DNA of 51,936 bases from Oscillospiraceae bacterium (GTDB lineage: Bacteria; Bacillota; Clostridia; Oscillospirales; UBA929): the NCBI GenBank assembly GCA_009784085.1, contig WRCJ01000002.1, positions 1 through 51,936 on the forward strand, given 5' to 3'. Below are positions 1-7,769 of this stretch, in pieces; position 1 is the first letter of the stretch; each line of letters begins with the position of its first letter. The position numbers and the translations under genes are program-made. The notes under the pieces were generated by a model that was not told the DNA's origin, ran no database searches, and saw only the letters and a program-made list of their open reading frames with translations.

Positions 1-87
1 GTCCGACGACGCGGCGGCTTTGGTCACCCCGATTTCTATCCGCCCGCCGGCCAAGTTTACATGCAATCCGCTGCTCTCTGGTTCCAT
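1..87 (-). CDS. N-terminal fragment of an unknown protein (cut by window edge)
   Basis: An open frame begins with ATG at 87 and runs off the left edge after 29 codons, reading MEPESSGLHVNLAGG and then a short hydrophilic stretch. A purine-rich ribosome binding site (GAAGGGGGAAG) ends six bases before the ATG, and a good promoter lies about 160 bases upstream. No signal peptide or membrane segment is visible in the part present. I do not recognise the family; too little is in the window to assign a function. Confidence 0.55.
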   Translation of the reverse strand, partial: MEPESSGLHVNLAGGRIEIGVTKAAASSD

Positions 88-108
88 GTCTGTCTTCCCC
101 CTTCACTT

Positions 109-174
109 TACATCTTTACTTCTCTACATCTTTGCATCTCTACATCTTTGCATCTTTGCATCTTTGCATCTTTT
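109..174. repeat. short tandem repeat (CATCTTTG units) in the 5' leader of the gene at 1-87
   Basis: About eight degenerate copies of an 8-base unit, best seen as CATCTTTG repeated three times in a row near 148-171. Read on the minus strand this is GATGCAAA, placed between the promoter at 246-275 and the ribosome binding site of the gene starting at 87. It is one of many gene-boundary repeats in this window. Confidence 0.85.
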
Positions 175-245
175 CTAAAAGGATAGCGTCGCAATATATT
201 GCAAAAACGTATCACCACGCCGCCTTTTCCCCAGATTACAGCGTT

Positions 246-275
246 ATTATAGCACAGATATCTCACATAATGCAA
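246..275 (-). promoter_or_regulatory. sigma-A promoter for the gene at 1-87
   Basis: On the minus strand TTGCAT (275-270) is followed after 18 bases by a perfect TATAAT (251-246). Transcription would start near 240, giving a leader of about 150 bases that contains the GATGCAAA repeat. Confidence 0.65.
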
Positions 276-350
276 ATAAAATCGTTGCCGTGTTCCCAGT
301 GAGGCACGTATGTGCCCGCATGGGGTGCCCGTGCCGTCGGCATTGAAAAT

Positions 351-731
351 CTAATCTTCAAATGGAGATAAAAATTGCGACGGGGAAATAATAGACGGTT
401 TATCTGTGTAGTGCTTTTTATTTCCGGTAACCAAGACCGCACCAGCGGTTTTCGCCACATCGTAGAATTTTCGATCCATCTCGTCAGGCAATTTGATTTT
501 ACTGGGCGTACTGACGATATTGGAGCCTATTTCGTTCATCAAGTCAAAGAACCGTCTAATGGCTGGTGTGTGAATTACCTCCGCGAATTTTGACCGACAC
601 AGCACTTGCTCATACTCGGCCAAAATAGTCGGAGTGCCGTTGTTCGTTACTACCATCTCTTTGTTTGCCAACAGCCTTTTTTGCGTCTCTTTTGGCGAAG
701 CGGTAAACTCTCGCATGGAAACAAACTCCAT
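351..731 (-). CDS. Phd/YefM antitoxin N-terminus fused in frame to the C-terminal part of a PIN-domain toxin
   Basis: 126-residue protein. Residues 1 to about 37 (MEFVSMREF, SPKETQKRL, VVTNNGTPT) match the DNA-binding start of Phd/YefM antitoxins. From about residue 38 (ILAEYEQVLCRSKF, then LPDEMDRKFYDVA and LVTGNKKHY near the end) it matches the C-terminal two thirds of the COG1569-type PIN toxins that usually lie directly downstream of such antitoxins. The toxin's first catalytic aspartate (the LDTN motif) and the antitoxin's toxin-neutralising tail are both missing, so I infer an in-frame deletion that joined the two genes of one operon. The ATG at 731 is preferred over the upstream one at 764 because GAGGTGAG lies just ahead of it. 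The protein probably lacks RNase activity but could still bind the upstream operator. Confidence 0.75.
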   Translation of the reverse strand: MEFVSMREFTASPKETQKRLLANKEMVVTNNGTPTILAEYEQVLCRSKFAEVIHTPAIRRFFDLMNEIGSNIVSTPSKIKLPDEMDRKFYDVAKTAGAVLVTGNKKHYTDKPSIISPSQFLSPFED

Positions 732-771
732 TGATCTCACCTCGTTTATAGGTTGGTCTAACATAAGAACA

Positions 772-801
772 AATATAGCACACTATCAGATAGTGTGCTA
801 A
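772..801 (-). promoter_or_regulatory. promoter with a 25-base palindromic operator in its spacer
   Basis: A perfect palindrome, TAGCACACTATC-A-GATAGTGTGCTA, spans 776-800. On the minus strand TTAGCA (801-796) and TATATT (777-772) flank it at 18-base spacing, so the dyad sits between and over the -35 and -10 elements. This is where a Phd/YefM-type antitoxin would bind to repress its own operon (inference). No T-run follows, so a terminator is unlikely. Confidence 0.65.
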
Positions 802-826
802 TGGAGTGTCGCCGATTGGCACACCT

Positions 827-1158
827 CTAATTGCTTCCCGCGCTTCCCGTCTTCCTCCGATACTTTTGCCCGCGTGCGTTTGGCGTTTGCGGCAGGGTCA
901 TTTCGATGAAGCCTTCTTCGAGAGCCGGATGCAGATAATTCTTTCGGAAGGTCGGGCGATGCTTCATGTCAAGCAGTTCCATGAGGGCCGCGGCAGAGAG
1001 TGTTTTATCGCCCAAAGCACCTAAAAGCCGTTTAACTTGATCGCTTGCTTGGTCGGTATCTTGGTCGCTCGCGGCGTACTGTTCGAATGTATCCCAGATT
1101 GCTTGCAGTAAATATCGGATAAATTCCGTTGTTTTCTACATTGCCCGCATCGTTATCG
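827..1158 (-). pseudogene. C-terminal remnant of a Fic-family protein
   Basis: Reading from 1135 to 827 on the minus strand gives TTEFIRYLLQAIWDTF, then a DQxTDQ-rich linker, then LLGALGDKTLS, LMELLDMKHRPTFRKNYL and HPALEEGFIEMTLPQTPNAR. This is the characteristic C-terminal winged-helix end of many Fic/AMPylase proteins (the TDQV linker plus the KHRPTFRKNYL motif). No start codon or Fic HPFxxGNGR motif is present. Upstream, 1139-1158 continues the homology (DNDAGN) in another frame, so there is also a frameshift near 1132. The rest of the gene is missing and the sbcC stop codon lies directly against it. It is certainly non-functional as a Fic enzyme. Confidence 0.7.
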
Positions 1159-4100
1159 CTAGGCCATGATCGTTATCTTGCTTCCGCGCGTGGTTTTCTC
1201 CACTTGGATTTGTTTGTCGATCCGCTCGCGCAATTCAGTAACATGGGAGATGATCCCTATGATCCTGTTCGTCCCTGCCATTTCCGAAAGTGTTCTGATT
1301 GCGAGTTCCAACACATCCGCGTCAAGGGAACCAAAGCCTTCGTCAACGAACATCGCGTCAAGGCGGATGCCACCGGCATTTTGCTGGACGACATCGGACA
1401 ACCCAAGGGCAAGCGAGAGCGACGCCATAAAGGATTCGCCGCCAGACAAACTGTTGGCTGAGCGGGCTTTGCCCGTGTAGGCGTCAAAGACTTCAATTTC
1501 TAGGCCCGAACGTTTGCGTCCATCGCTGCTTTGGGTCTTTCGCAAAAAGGTGTAACGATTCTGGCTCATGATTTTCAAACGAAGATTGGCGGCGCGGATG
1601 ACACGCTCAAAGTACGCCATTTGCGCGTAGGTTTCAAAATCGAGTTTGCCGTTTGCCGTGTCCGCCAATTGCTTTACGGCGGCGTAAGCCTTTTCGACCT
1701 TTTCAAAATCGGCGGCGGCACGGCGAAGCTCCCGGATCGCGTCTTCCGTTTTCCTGAGCCGGCCATGGATTTCATCGCGTTTCTCGCGCAACGCCTTCGA
1801 TTCAGCATGTATTGTTGCCGCTTCGACCCGCAAACGCGCAATGTCGGGCCGCTCCCTGCCGGCGGTCTCGTTTTTAAGCCGGGTGATGTCACGGGCAAGC
1901 CGTTCGCCGTTTTTCTCGTAATCCGATACCTGCTTCCTCAATTCGGCAAGATCCTTTTCCGTTACGAGATAAGCCTTGTATTCCGTTTCATCCGCAAAAC
2001 CATTGTCTTGCAAGGAAGTCATATAGGCTAATTGCGCCCCGTCACGGAGCTTCAAAAGCCGTTGTTCATGGGCGGCGCGCTCGCGCGTCAGCGTCTGGGC
2101 GGAGAGCGCGGCAGATTCAGCATTTGTTTTGCGTTTCGTCGCGGTATCCCAATCTTTGGTAAGTTTGTCAAGCGTTTTCTTATCCGCTTCTTTGCGCGCG
2201 GTTAATTCGTTTACCGCGTTTTTCGTTTGAGAAAGCAGTGCGGATAGTTCCAATTCCAGCTTCGATTCTAGTTCCGACCCTAGTTCCGACCCTAGTTCCG
2301 ATTCCAGTTCCGACCCCGATGACCCCCAATTGGCGTTCGTGACATATTGGGAGAAGTCGCTCATCAATCGTTTTCTGAGTGTATCGGTTTCGCTTTGGAG
2401 CGAAGCAATGTTCGGCGTCAGTTCGTCGCGCTTTTTTATTGTGGCTTCCATTTTCTTTGTGAGTTCGGCAAGTGATTTTTCGGCGGCGCTTTTCTTTTCG
2501 GTCAAGTCCGCAAGAGCCGATTTTGCCGCAAGGATCATGTCCGGCAACAGGGTTGACGCGGCCTCCATCGTGGATGCGGCCTCCATCGTGGCAGTGGGAA
2601 CAAAGACAGAGAAGTCGGAAATAAAACGCTTGCTCAGTGTTTCGATTTCAGCTTGCAGGGCGCCGCATGACGAGGATTTCGCTTCGCGTTTTGCTTGTGC
2701 TTTGTCCTTGGCGTCCCTTGCCTTTTTGAGTATCGCCTGGGTGATATTGTCGTCGGAGCATGGGGCGGGCGCCGGATGATGTGCGGAGCCGCAGACGGGG
2801 CAGGGCATGCCTTCTGTCAAGCTGCTTGCCATAATCCCCGCTTGGTTGCGAAGGAACTTGTCCTCTAGCATCAGGTATTTTTCATTGGCGCCATCGAAAT
2901 CAGCATGAAGCGTTTCAAAGCTCAGTTGCTCTTTTGCCAGCACAGATTGTTTGTTTGCGATAATCGTATAGTCGTTCTGCAATGGCGATAATTTCGCCAG
3001 CCTATCTTCTTCGTTTTTCAAATCCTCTGCTGCCTTGTTGAGCCTTTCTTGGTACGTTGCAACGGGCGGCAAATCCCTCAACATGTTGAGCGTGGTGGTC
3101 AGTTCGTCATTCATTTTGGTCAGATTGTTGCGTTTCGTGGTAATTTCCGCGTGATTCGTCTTCAGCATCGCAAGTTTTTGTAGTTTCTCCGCAGCGGTTT
3201 CCCACTCTTTCAACAACAGGGCATAAGCATCCCGCGTGTCGTCAAGCGGCGGCAAGGAGGCAACAGCTTTCTTCGCTTCTTCACACTCCCTACCGGCGGC
3301 AGCTTCTGTCTCCTTTGCGCTTGCTAAGCCGGCTTGCGCGGAGGTGTAATTTGCCGCCGCCTTATGCGCTTCCTCGGCAAGCGGTTTGACTTTGCGAAGG
3401 GCAGTTTCGCCGCGATGGGCGCGCGTTTCCGCGCCGGCGATTTCTTCGGCTTTGGCGCTATGCCCTGCAAGGTCGCGCTGGCATTGGGCGAGGTCGGCAA
3501 ACTTTTTGCCAAGATCTTCCGCGATAGCAATTTCGGCGGCGAGCGTTTGTTTTTTGTTGTCATAGATGTCGAGCTGCTTGTTCGCTTCCGACAACCTTGT
3601 TTTGTCGGCCTTGATTTGCATCTCCCATTCCGCAAACCGCTCGTCGCGTTGATAGACATCCACCCCATATCGATCGAAGCCGAGGAGGATCAGCGAGCGT
3701 TTATCGCTCTCGCGCTTCACTAGGTCCTTGAGCCGCTCCTGGAAGAATCGCAATGCCTCCGTACCGAAAATGCGGCGCAATATCTTGAGTCGCTCGTCGG
3801 TGCCGCTTTGCAGGAAGTGGAGAAAATCGTTCTGCGCGATCATCACGATTTGCGCGAACTGATCGCGGTCAAGGCCCACGATTTCGGAGATCTTCTGATT
3901 CACATTTTTGACTCGGTTCATCGAAGTGCCGTCAGGCAGGACAAGAAACACGTCTTGCCCGGCCTTCTTGATGACGCGCCGAATGCTATACAACTTGCCG
4001 CCGGAAATAAATTCAAGTTCGACATATGTCTTCGCTTTTTCCCCCGCGAAATCGGAGCGAAGCATGGCGTAGTCGTCGCGGCCCCAACCGCTTGCCTTGC

Positions 4101-4260
4101 CGAACAAGGCAAATGAAATGGCATCGAAGATGGTGGTCTTCCCTGAACCCGTGTCTCCCGTGATCAGATACAGGCCATTGTCCCCCAGTTTTGAGAAATT
4201 CACGGTTTGCACGTTGGCGTAGGAGCCAAACGCGCTGATCGTGAGCGTTAGCGGTTTCAT
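1159..4260 (-). CDS. sbcC: exonuclease subunit SbcC (Rad50-like SMC ATPase)
   Basis: 1033 residues. SbcC is the ATPase of the SbcCD (Mre11-Rad50 type) nuclease that processes DNA hairpins and double-strand ends. Visible features: Walker A GDTGSGKTT at 35-43; the zinc hook CPVCGSAHH at about residue 485 in the middle of long coiled coils; and the signature NSLSGGESFMASLSLALGL with Walker B DAMFVDEGFGSLD near the C-terminus. The length is normal for the family. It overlaps sbcD by four bases (ATGA), so the two are translationally coupled. Two in-frame tandem repeats lie in the second coiled-coil arm: TMEAAS twice (DNA about 2560-2595) and five copies of an (E/G)SEL-type unit (DNA about 2255-2325). 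They probably change only coiled-coil length. Confidence 0.95.
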   Translation of the reverse strand: MKPLTLTISAFGSYANVQTVNFSKLGDNGLYLITGDTGSGKTTIFDAISFALFGKASGWGRDDYAMLRSDFAGEKAKTYVELEFISGGKLYSIRRVIKKAGQDVFLVLPDGTSMNRVKNVNQKISEIVGLDRDQFAQIVMIAQNDFLHFLQSGTDERLKILRRIFGTEALRFFQERLKDLVKRESDKRSLILLGFDRYGVDVYQRDERFAEWEMQIKADKTRLSEANKQLDIYDNKKQTLAAEIAIAEDLGKKFADLAQCQRDLAGHSAKAEEIAGAETRAHRGETALRKVKPLAEEAHKAAANYTSAQAGLASAKETEAAAGRECEEAKKAVASLPPLDDTRDAYALLLKEWETAAEKLQKLAMLKTNHAEITTKRNNLTKMNDELTTTLNMLRDLPPVATYQERLNKAAEDLKNEEDRLAKLSPLQNDYTIIANKQSVLAKEQLSFETLHADFDGANEKYLMLEDKFLRNQAGIMASSLTEGMPCPVCGSAHHPAPAPCSDDNITQAILKKARDAKDKAQAKREAKSSSCGALQAEIETLSKRFISDFSVFVPTATMEAASTMEAASTLLPDMILAAKSALADLTEKKSAAEKSLAELTKKMEATIKKRDELTPNIASLQSETDTLRKRLMSDFSQYVTNANWGSSGSELESELGSELGSELESKLELELSALLSQTKNAVNELTARKEADKKTLDKLTKDWDTATKRKTNAESAALSAQTLTRERAAHEQRLLKLRDGAQLAYMTSLQDNGFADETEYKAYLVTEKDLAELRKQVSDYEKNGERLARDITRLKNETAGRERPDIARLRVEAATIHAESKALREKRDEIHGRLRKTEDAIRELRRAAADFEKVEKAYAAVKQLADTANGKLDFETYAQMAYFERVIRAANLRLKIMSQNRYTFLRKTQSSDGRKRSGLEIEVFDAYTGKARSANSLSGGESFMASLSLALGLSDVVQQNAGGIRLDAMFVDEGFGSLDADVLELAIRTLSEMAGTNRIIGIISHVTELRERIDKQIQVEKTTRGSKITIMA

Positions 4261-5417
4261 TCCTCACCCGACCTTTCCAGGAGTTCACGCACAATCTCGC
4301 TTTGCCCCTCGCTCATTGTCGAACCTTGCGTTTCAAGGAAAAACTCGCCAAACAATTCATAGATCGATAACTTTTCAACCGCTTCAGAAGCTATCATGAT
4401 GGCGTCCATGTCAGTGTTTGCCCGCGACTTTGTCCGCGAGTTCTCAAATCCAAGGCTCATCATATTGGGGTAGACGCTGCGGAGTTTCCCTATGGGGTCA
4501 ATAATCTCTTCTTCGTCGGTGAGGACTACGCGCAGATAATCCTCTTTGTCCGCAAGACAGGCTACTTCATCGCGCATCAGCTTGTCAATTTCGCCTTTTA
4601 TTTCGCGCATATCATGGAGTGGAGTAAGGGGGAGCGTTTTCGTTGATAGATTTCCCTTTTCGCCCAACGCGACAAGCGTTATAGATTTTTTCTGCTTCCA
4701 CTCAGAAAACGAATATTTTATCGGAGACCCGCAATAGTGGATATGCTCTTCGCCTGCGCTTTGCCTGCCGTGCAGATGCCCGAGCGCGGCATAGTCAAAG
4801 CGTTCAATAATCCCCGCGTCCACGGCGTCGAGCCCGCCTATAGGGTTCAACTCGGATTCGGAGCGAATGGGCGAAATGCCTGCTTTGGTGTAAAATTGAT
4901 GTGACACTAGCACATTGCGGGCCGTATAGTCAACGTTTGCCGCGCCCAACGCTGCGGCAATGGCGTCATCGTAGCTTTCGATCTCCTGTTCCCCAGACAA
5001 TACGCGCATAGAAGTCGGCTTGATGAACGGCAGGAGCCAGAAGTTCACTTCGCCGTGTTCGTCGGTCAAAATGACCTTGCGCGGCGATCCGGCGAATGAG
5101 CCGCAAAGATGCAACTGTTTATCCAATAGTAAACGGCTGGCGTAGCCTAGCCGTTCCGGCGAGTCATGGTTGCCGGAGATAAGCAAAACCGCGATTTCCT
5201 CATGCGCGAGCTCGGTGAGGAAATCGTCGAACAACCGCACCGCTTCGACGCTGGGGATGGCGCGGTCATATATGTCGCCCGCTATGATGACGGCGGTTGG
5301 GCTCTCTGTTGTTATGTACCCGAGGATCTGCCGGAAAGCGTTTTCCTGCTCCGCTATCATGGAGAAGCCGTTCACGCTTTTCCCGATGTGCAGGTCGGAC
5401 AGGTGTAGGAATTTCAT
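4257..5417 (-). CDS. sbcD: exonuclease subunit SbcD (Mre11-like phosphoesterase)
   Basis: 386 residues. It is the metallophosphoesterase nuclease partner of SbcC. All phosphoesterase motifs are present: DLHIGK at 8-13, GDIYDR, GNHDSPERL, VSHQFY and GHLHGRQ, supplying the Asp/His ligands for two metal ions. The C-terminal part is the capping and SbcC-binding region. It is the first gene of an sbcD-sbcC operon, with the stop TGA overlapping the sbcC ATG. The start at 5417 has only a weak ribosome binding site (GATGGGGG). No clear promoter was seen in the 45-base gap to the preceding gene, so it may be read through from the ATPase gene at 5463-6917. Confidence 0.95.
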   Translation of the reverse strand: MKFLHLSDLHIGKSVNGFSMIAEQENAFRQILGYITTESPTAVIIAGDIYDRAIPSVEAVRLFDDFLTELAHEEIAVLLISGNHDSPERLGYASRLLLDKQLHLCGSFAGSPRKVILTDEHGEVNFWLLPFIKPTSMRVLSGEQEIESYDDAIAAALGAANVDYTARNVLVSHQFYTKAGISPIRSESELNPIGGLDAVDAGIIERFDYAALGHLHGRQSAGEEHIHYCGSPIKYSFSEWKQKKSITLVALGEKGNLSTKTLPLTPLHDMREIKGEIDKLMRDEVACLADKEDYLRVVLTDEEEIIDPIGKLRSVYPNMMSLGFENSRTKSRANTDMDAIMIASEAVEKLSIYELFGEFFLETQGSTMSEGQSEIVRELLERSGEE

Positions 5418-5429
5418 AGACAGGCCCCC

Positions 5430-5465
5430 ATCAGCTATATTCTGTTATATCAGCTAAATCAGCTA
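5430..5465. repeat. three copies of ATCAGCTA at a gene junction
   Basis: Copies lie at 5430-5437, 5449-5456 and 5458-5465. The last copy contains the TAG stop codon (minus strand, 5465-5463) of the ATPase gene, so the gene's end has in effect been copied downstream. Confidence 0.85.
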
Positions 5466-6917
5466 TCCGCTTACGACATCCGAAAGCGAAAACAGTTTTA
5501 TATTTTTATCTTCACTTGCTTTTTCAGCCAGCCCCTTTGTAAAACCCGATTTTGAGAAGAGAGCGTACTTCACTACCGCGCCTTTTTTTGTGACCGATGA
5601 CTTTTCTTTCAGATGTTCAAGATGGGAAGCATCCATTTCAGAGTTGCGGAATTTGCATTCTCCGAGGATATAATTTTTTGATTTCGCGCAGGACGCCAAG
5701 ATGTCGATCTCAGTATCAACCGCGATAGTTCTTTCTTTTCCTGTATCAGTAAGAACTGTTTTTTTTAATCTTCCCCACCATCTACCCAGCCTTGCAACAC
5801 GGAACGGCAACTCGCCCCGCCGGTTTTTCCCCCGTATAAATTCACGGCAGACTGTTTCAAAGATGGGCGAAGCGTAGTCGTTCATCTGCGGTAAAACAGC
5901 GTAGGTGTACACACCCTCGGTGTCGCCGGTTTCCAAATCCGACAGGTTGGGGGACACAAAGCAAAACCAAAAGCGGAAGAAGTTATCCGTTATCCGATAC
6001 AAGCCCCGCGTTGAGGTTGCCTGCTCTTTGCCGCTTGATAATACAGAAAATTCACGCGCCAGTATATGCAATTCAATGAGGTTTTTCAGATACACGCTGA
6101 TTTTCGCCTTTTCGAGTTGCGTTTTCATATAAATGTCGTTTAACCGTGTGTTGCCGAGCGCAATTGCCTCAATGACTGTATTATATAAGGCGGGTTCGCG
6201 CAGCTCCTGACGGATTAAAAATTCAACCTCGTTGTACAGGGTGCAGCCTTTCGTCAGCACATTTTTGATGATGTTTTCGCGTAAAGGAAGCGCCGGGTCA
6301 AACTGCCGGAGATAATGGGGAATGCCGCCCAATATTGAGTACGCCAGTATTTTGTCCTCATCGGAGTAGTTCGGGAAGAATTGAATGGCGTCATCAAAAG
6401 GCAGTTCGTTCATTTTATAGATGCCGGTTGCGCGACCGTATAGCGGGTTTTTTTCCGAGAGGATTTTTCTCTCAATAAAACTCATCGCGCTGCCGCACAG
6501 TACAATCATAACATCTTGATTTTTTAAGTCTTCATCCCACAGGATTTGCAAAATTGACGGGATAGCCGGGTCGCCTTTACACATATAGGGGAATTCGTCA
6601 ATGATAAGCAATTTCTTTTTGCCATCGGTCGGTAGCTCTAAAGCACTTTTAAAAGCCGATTCCCAATCCCCAAAAGCCTTCAAATACTTTGCCGCCGGAC
6701 TACCGGCTTTTAATATACGCGCTGAAAAAGCGGTAAGCTGTTTCTCGTCAGAAAGCTCACGGCAAGAATAAAAAACGTGCGGCTTGCTTTCGCAAAACTT
6801 TTGCAAGAGTTCAGTTTTACCTATACGCCGCCGGCCGTACAGTACAACAAGCTGTCCACCGGGAGCATTATATTTGTCTTCGAAAAAATTGAGTTCCTGT
6901 TCGCGCCCAATAAACAT
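5463..6917 (-). CDS. AAA-type ATPase with DUF234-like C-terminal nuclease-fold domain
   Basis: 484 residues. The N-terminal P-loop ATPase begins MFIGREQELNFF, with Walker A GRRRIGKTEL (about 28-37), Walker B LLIIDEFPYM (about 108-117) and sensor LCGSAMSFIE. A winged-helix middle follows. The C-terminus (VDTEIDILASCAKSKNYILGECKF) resembles the restriction-endonuclease fold of DUF234/DUF4143-type archaeal-style ATPases. These are widespread mobile genes of unknown role, often suspected in defence or DNA transactions. Base composition is lower in GC than its neighbours, which suggests transfer. ATG at 6917 is preceded by GAGGTG. A consensus promoter and two tight dyads upstream imply dedicated regulation. 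Confidence 0.8.
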   Translation of the reverse strand: MFIGREQELNFFEDKYNAPGGQLVVLYGRRRIGKTELLQKFCESKPHVFYSCRELSDEKQLTAFSARILKAGSPAAKYLKAFGDWESAFKSALELPTDGKKKLLIIDEFPYMCKGDPAIPSILQILWDEDLKNQDVMIVLCGSAMSFIERKILSEKNPLYGRATGIYKMNELPFDDAIQFFPNYSDEDKILAYSILGGIPHYLRQFDPALPLRENIIKNVLTKGCTLYNEVEFLIRQELREPALYNTVIEAIALGNTRLNDIYMKTQLEKAKISVYLKNLIELHILAREFSVLSSGKEQATSTRGLYRITDNFFRFWFCFVSPNLSDLETGDTEGVYTYAVLPQMNDYASPIFETVCREFIRGKNRRGELPFRVARLGRWWGRLKKTVLTDTGKERTIAVDTEIDILASCAKSKNYILGECKFRNSEMDASHLEHLKEKSSVTKKGAVVKYALFSKSGFTKGLAEKASEDKNIKLFSLSDVVSG

Positions 6918-6935
6918 CGATGCACCTCGCGTCTA

Positions 6936-6967
6936 ATAATCGAGATTATACAAATCGTGATTTGTAT
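6936..6967 (-). promoter_or_regulatory. two adjacent dyads (putative operator)
   Basis: ATAATC-GA-GATTAT (6936-6949) and ATACAAATC-GT-GATTTGTAT (6948-6967) are both perfect. They lie immediately downstream of the -10 box of the ATPase promoter, where a repressor would block initiation or early elongation. Which protein binds is unknown; self-regulation is possible. Confidence 0.55.
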
Positions 6968-6969
6968 TT

Positions 6970-6998
6970 ATTGTAACCCATAACTTTGCGTTTGTCAA
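6970..6998 (-). promoter_or_regulatory. consensus sigma-A promoter for the DUF234-type ATPase gene
   Basis: Minus strand TTGACA (6998-6993), a 17-base spacer and TACAAT (6975-6970). The predicted start is near 6963, giving a leader of about 45 bases that carries the dyads at 6936-6967. Confidence 0.75.
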
Positions 6999-7037
6999 GT
7001 CGAAGGGTTTATTTGATGTTTATGATATATGAAGGAG

Positions 7038-7082
7038 GCACCCCCTATCGAGGCACCTCCTATCGAGGCGCCACTATCGGGG
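7038..7082. repeat. 15-base unit repeated three times across the atpD stop codon
   Basis: On the minus strand the units are CCCCGATAGTGGCGC (7082-7068), CTCGATAGGAGGTGC (7067-7053) and CTCGATAGGGGGTGC (7052-7038). The first contains the TAG stop of atpD; the other two are downstream copies that keep the TAG. Confidence 0.9.
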
Positions 7083-7676
7083 TTTCCCTTTGACGACCTT
7101 CATGCGGACGAATTCCTCCCGCTCCCTCTCCTCCAGCGCTTCGGCGATGAGGGAGAGGTTTTGCTTGTAGTCGGGGATGATGATGTTTTCCAGGGCGTTG
7201 GCGCATTTCTGCGTCTTTTTGATCGCATAGGCCAGGCGATAGATGGATGTCTCCACCTCGGCCAGCTCGCATGTCAGGTGGAGGACCGCGTGAAAGTGTA
7301 TGATGGCCTCGTCCAGCATGGAATTGGTAAAGGCAAAGCCCAGCATGGCCGGCGGCGTGTCCGCCATCGTCACGCTGGGGAGGGCGACGCCCATCACAGA
7401 CCGGAAGCGGATGCGTAGCGAGTCCTCCACCGGTGCGGACTGGGCCAGCCCCTCGCAATTGCCCAGCGTGATGTTGGCCGCCTGTAGCGAGGCGTAGGCG
7501 GTACGGAAGGTGGCGTCGATTTTGCCCTGTATGTCGGCCGCGCGCTCGATTAACCCCATCATCTCCCGGATGAGGATGTTGCGCTTGCGATCCATCATCT
7601 CGTAGCCCAGCGTGGCCAGGGAGAGGGATCGCCTGAGCGCCAGCAGGTTGCCTTTTGTGGGGATTACGTTGGGCAT
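7074..7676 (-). CDS. atpD: V/A-type ATPase subunit D
   Basis: 200 residues. Subunit D is the central rotor shaft (counterpart of F-ATPase gamma) that couples ATP turnover in A3B3 to the membrane ring. The start MPNVIPTKGNLLALRRSL and the long N- and C-terminal helices are typical. It is the last gene of the operon. AGGAGGCGCGCACT precedes the ATG at 7676 with ideal spacing. The stop codon lies in a 15-base tandem repeat. No clear Rho-independent terminator follows; the next downstream element is the divergently regulated ATPase gene's own promoter. Confidence 0.95.
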   Translation of the reverse strand: MPNVIPTKGNLLALRRSLSLATLGYEMMDRKRNILIREMMGLIERAADIQGKIDATFRTAYASLQAANITLGNCEGLAQSAPVEDSLRIRFRSVMGVALPSVTMADTPPAMLGFAFTNSMLDEAIIHFHAVLHLTCELAEVETSIYRLAYAIKKTQKCANALENIIIPDYKQNLSLIAEALEEREREEFVRMKVVKGKPR

Positions 7677-7681
7677 AGTGC

Positions 7682-7757
7682 GCGCCTCCTGTCGGGCACA
7701 TGCGTAAATACTACGTATCTACGCATGTTACATATACTACGCGCCTCCTGTCGGGCA
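7682..7757. repeat. duplicated 17-base segment with hairpin in the atpB-atpD gap
   Basis: GCGCCTCCTGTCGGGCA occurs at 7682-7698 and again at 7741-7757. Read on the minus strand each copy carries an AGGAGG ribosome binding site, but only the copy nearer atpD is correctly placed. Between them is a hairpin with arms ACATGCGTA (7698-7706) and TACGCATGT (7720-7728). Confidence 0.85.
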
Positions 7758-7769
7758 TATTGATATTAC

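Noticed and set aside
109..174. CATCTTTG repeats as a CRISPR-like array
   Set aside because: Units are contiguous 8-base repeats without spacers and no cas genes are near.
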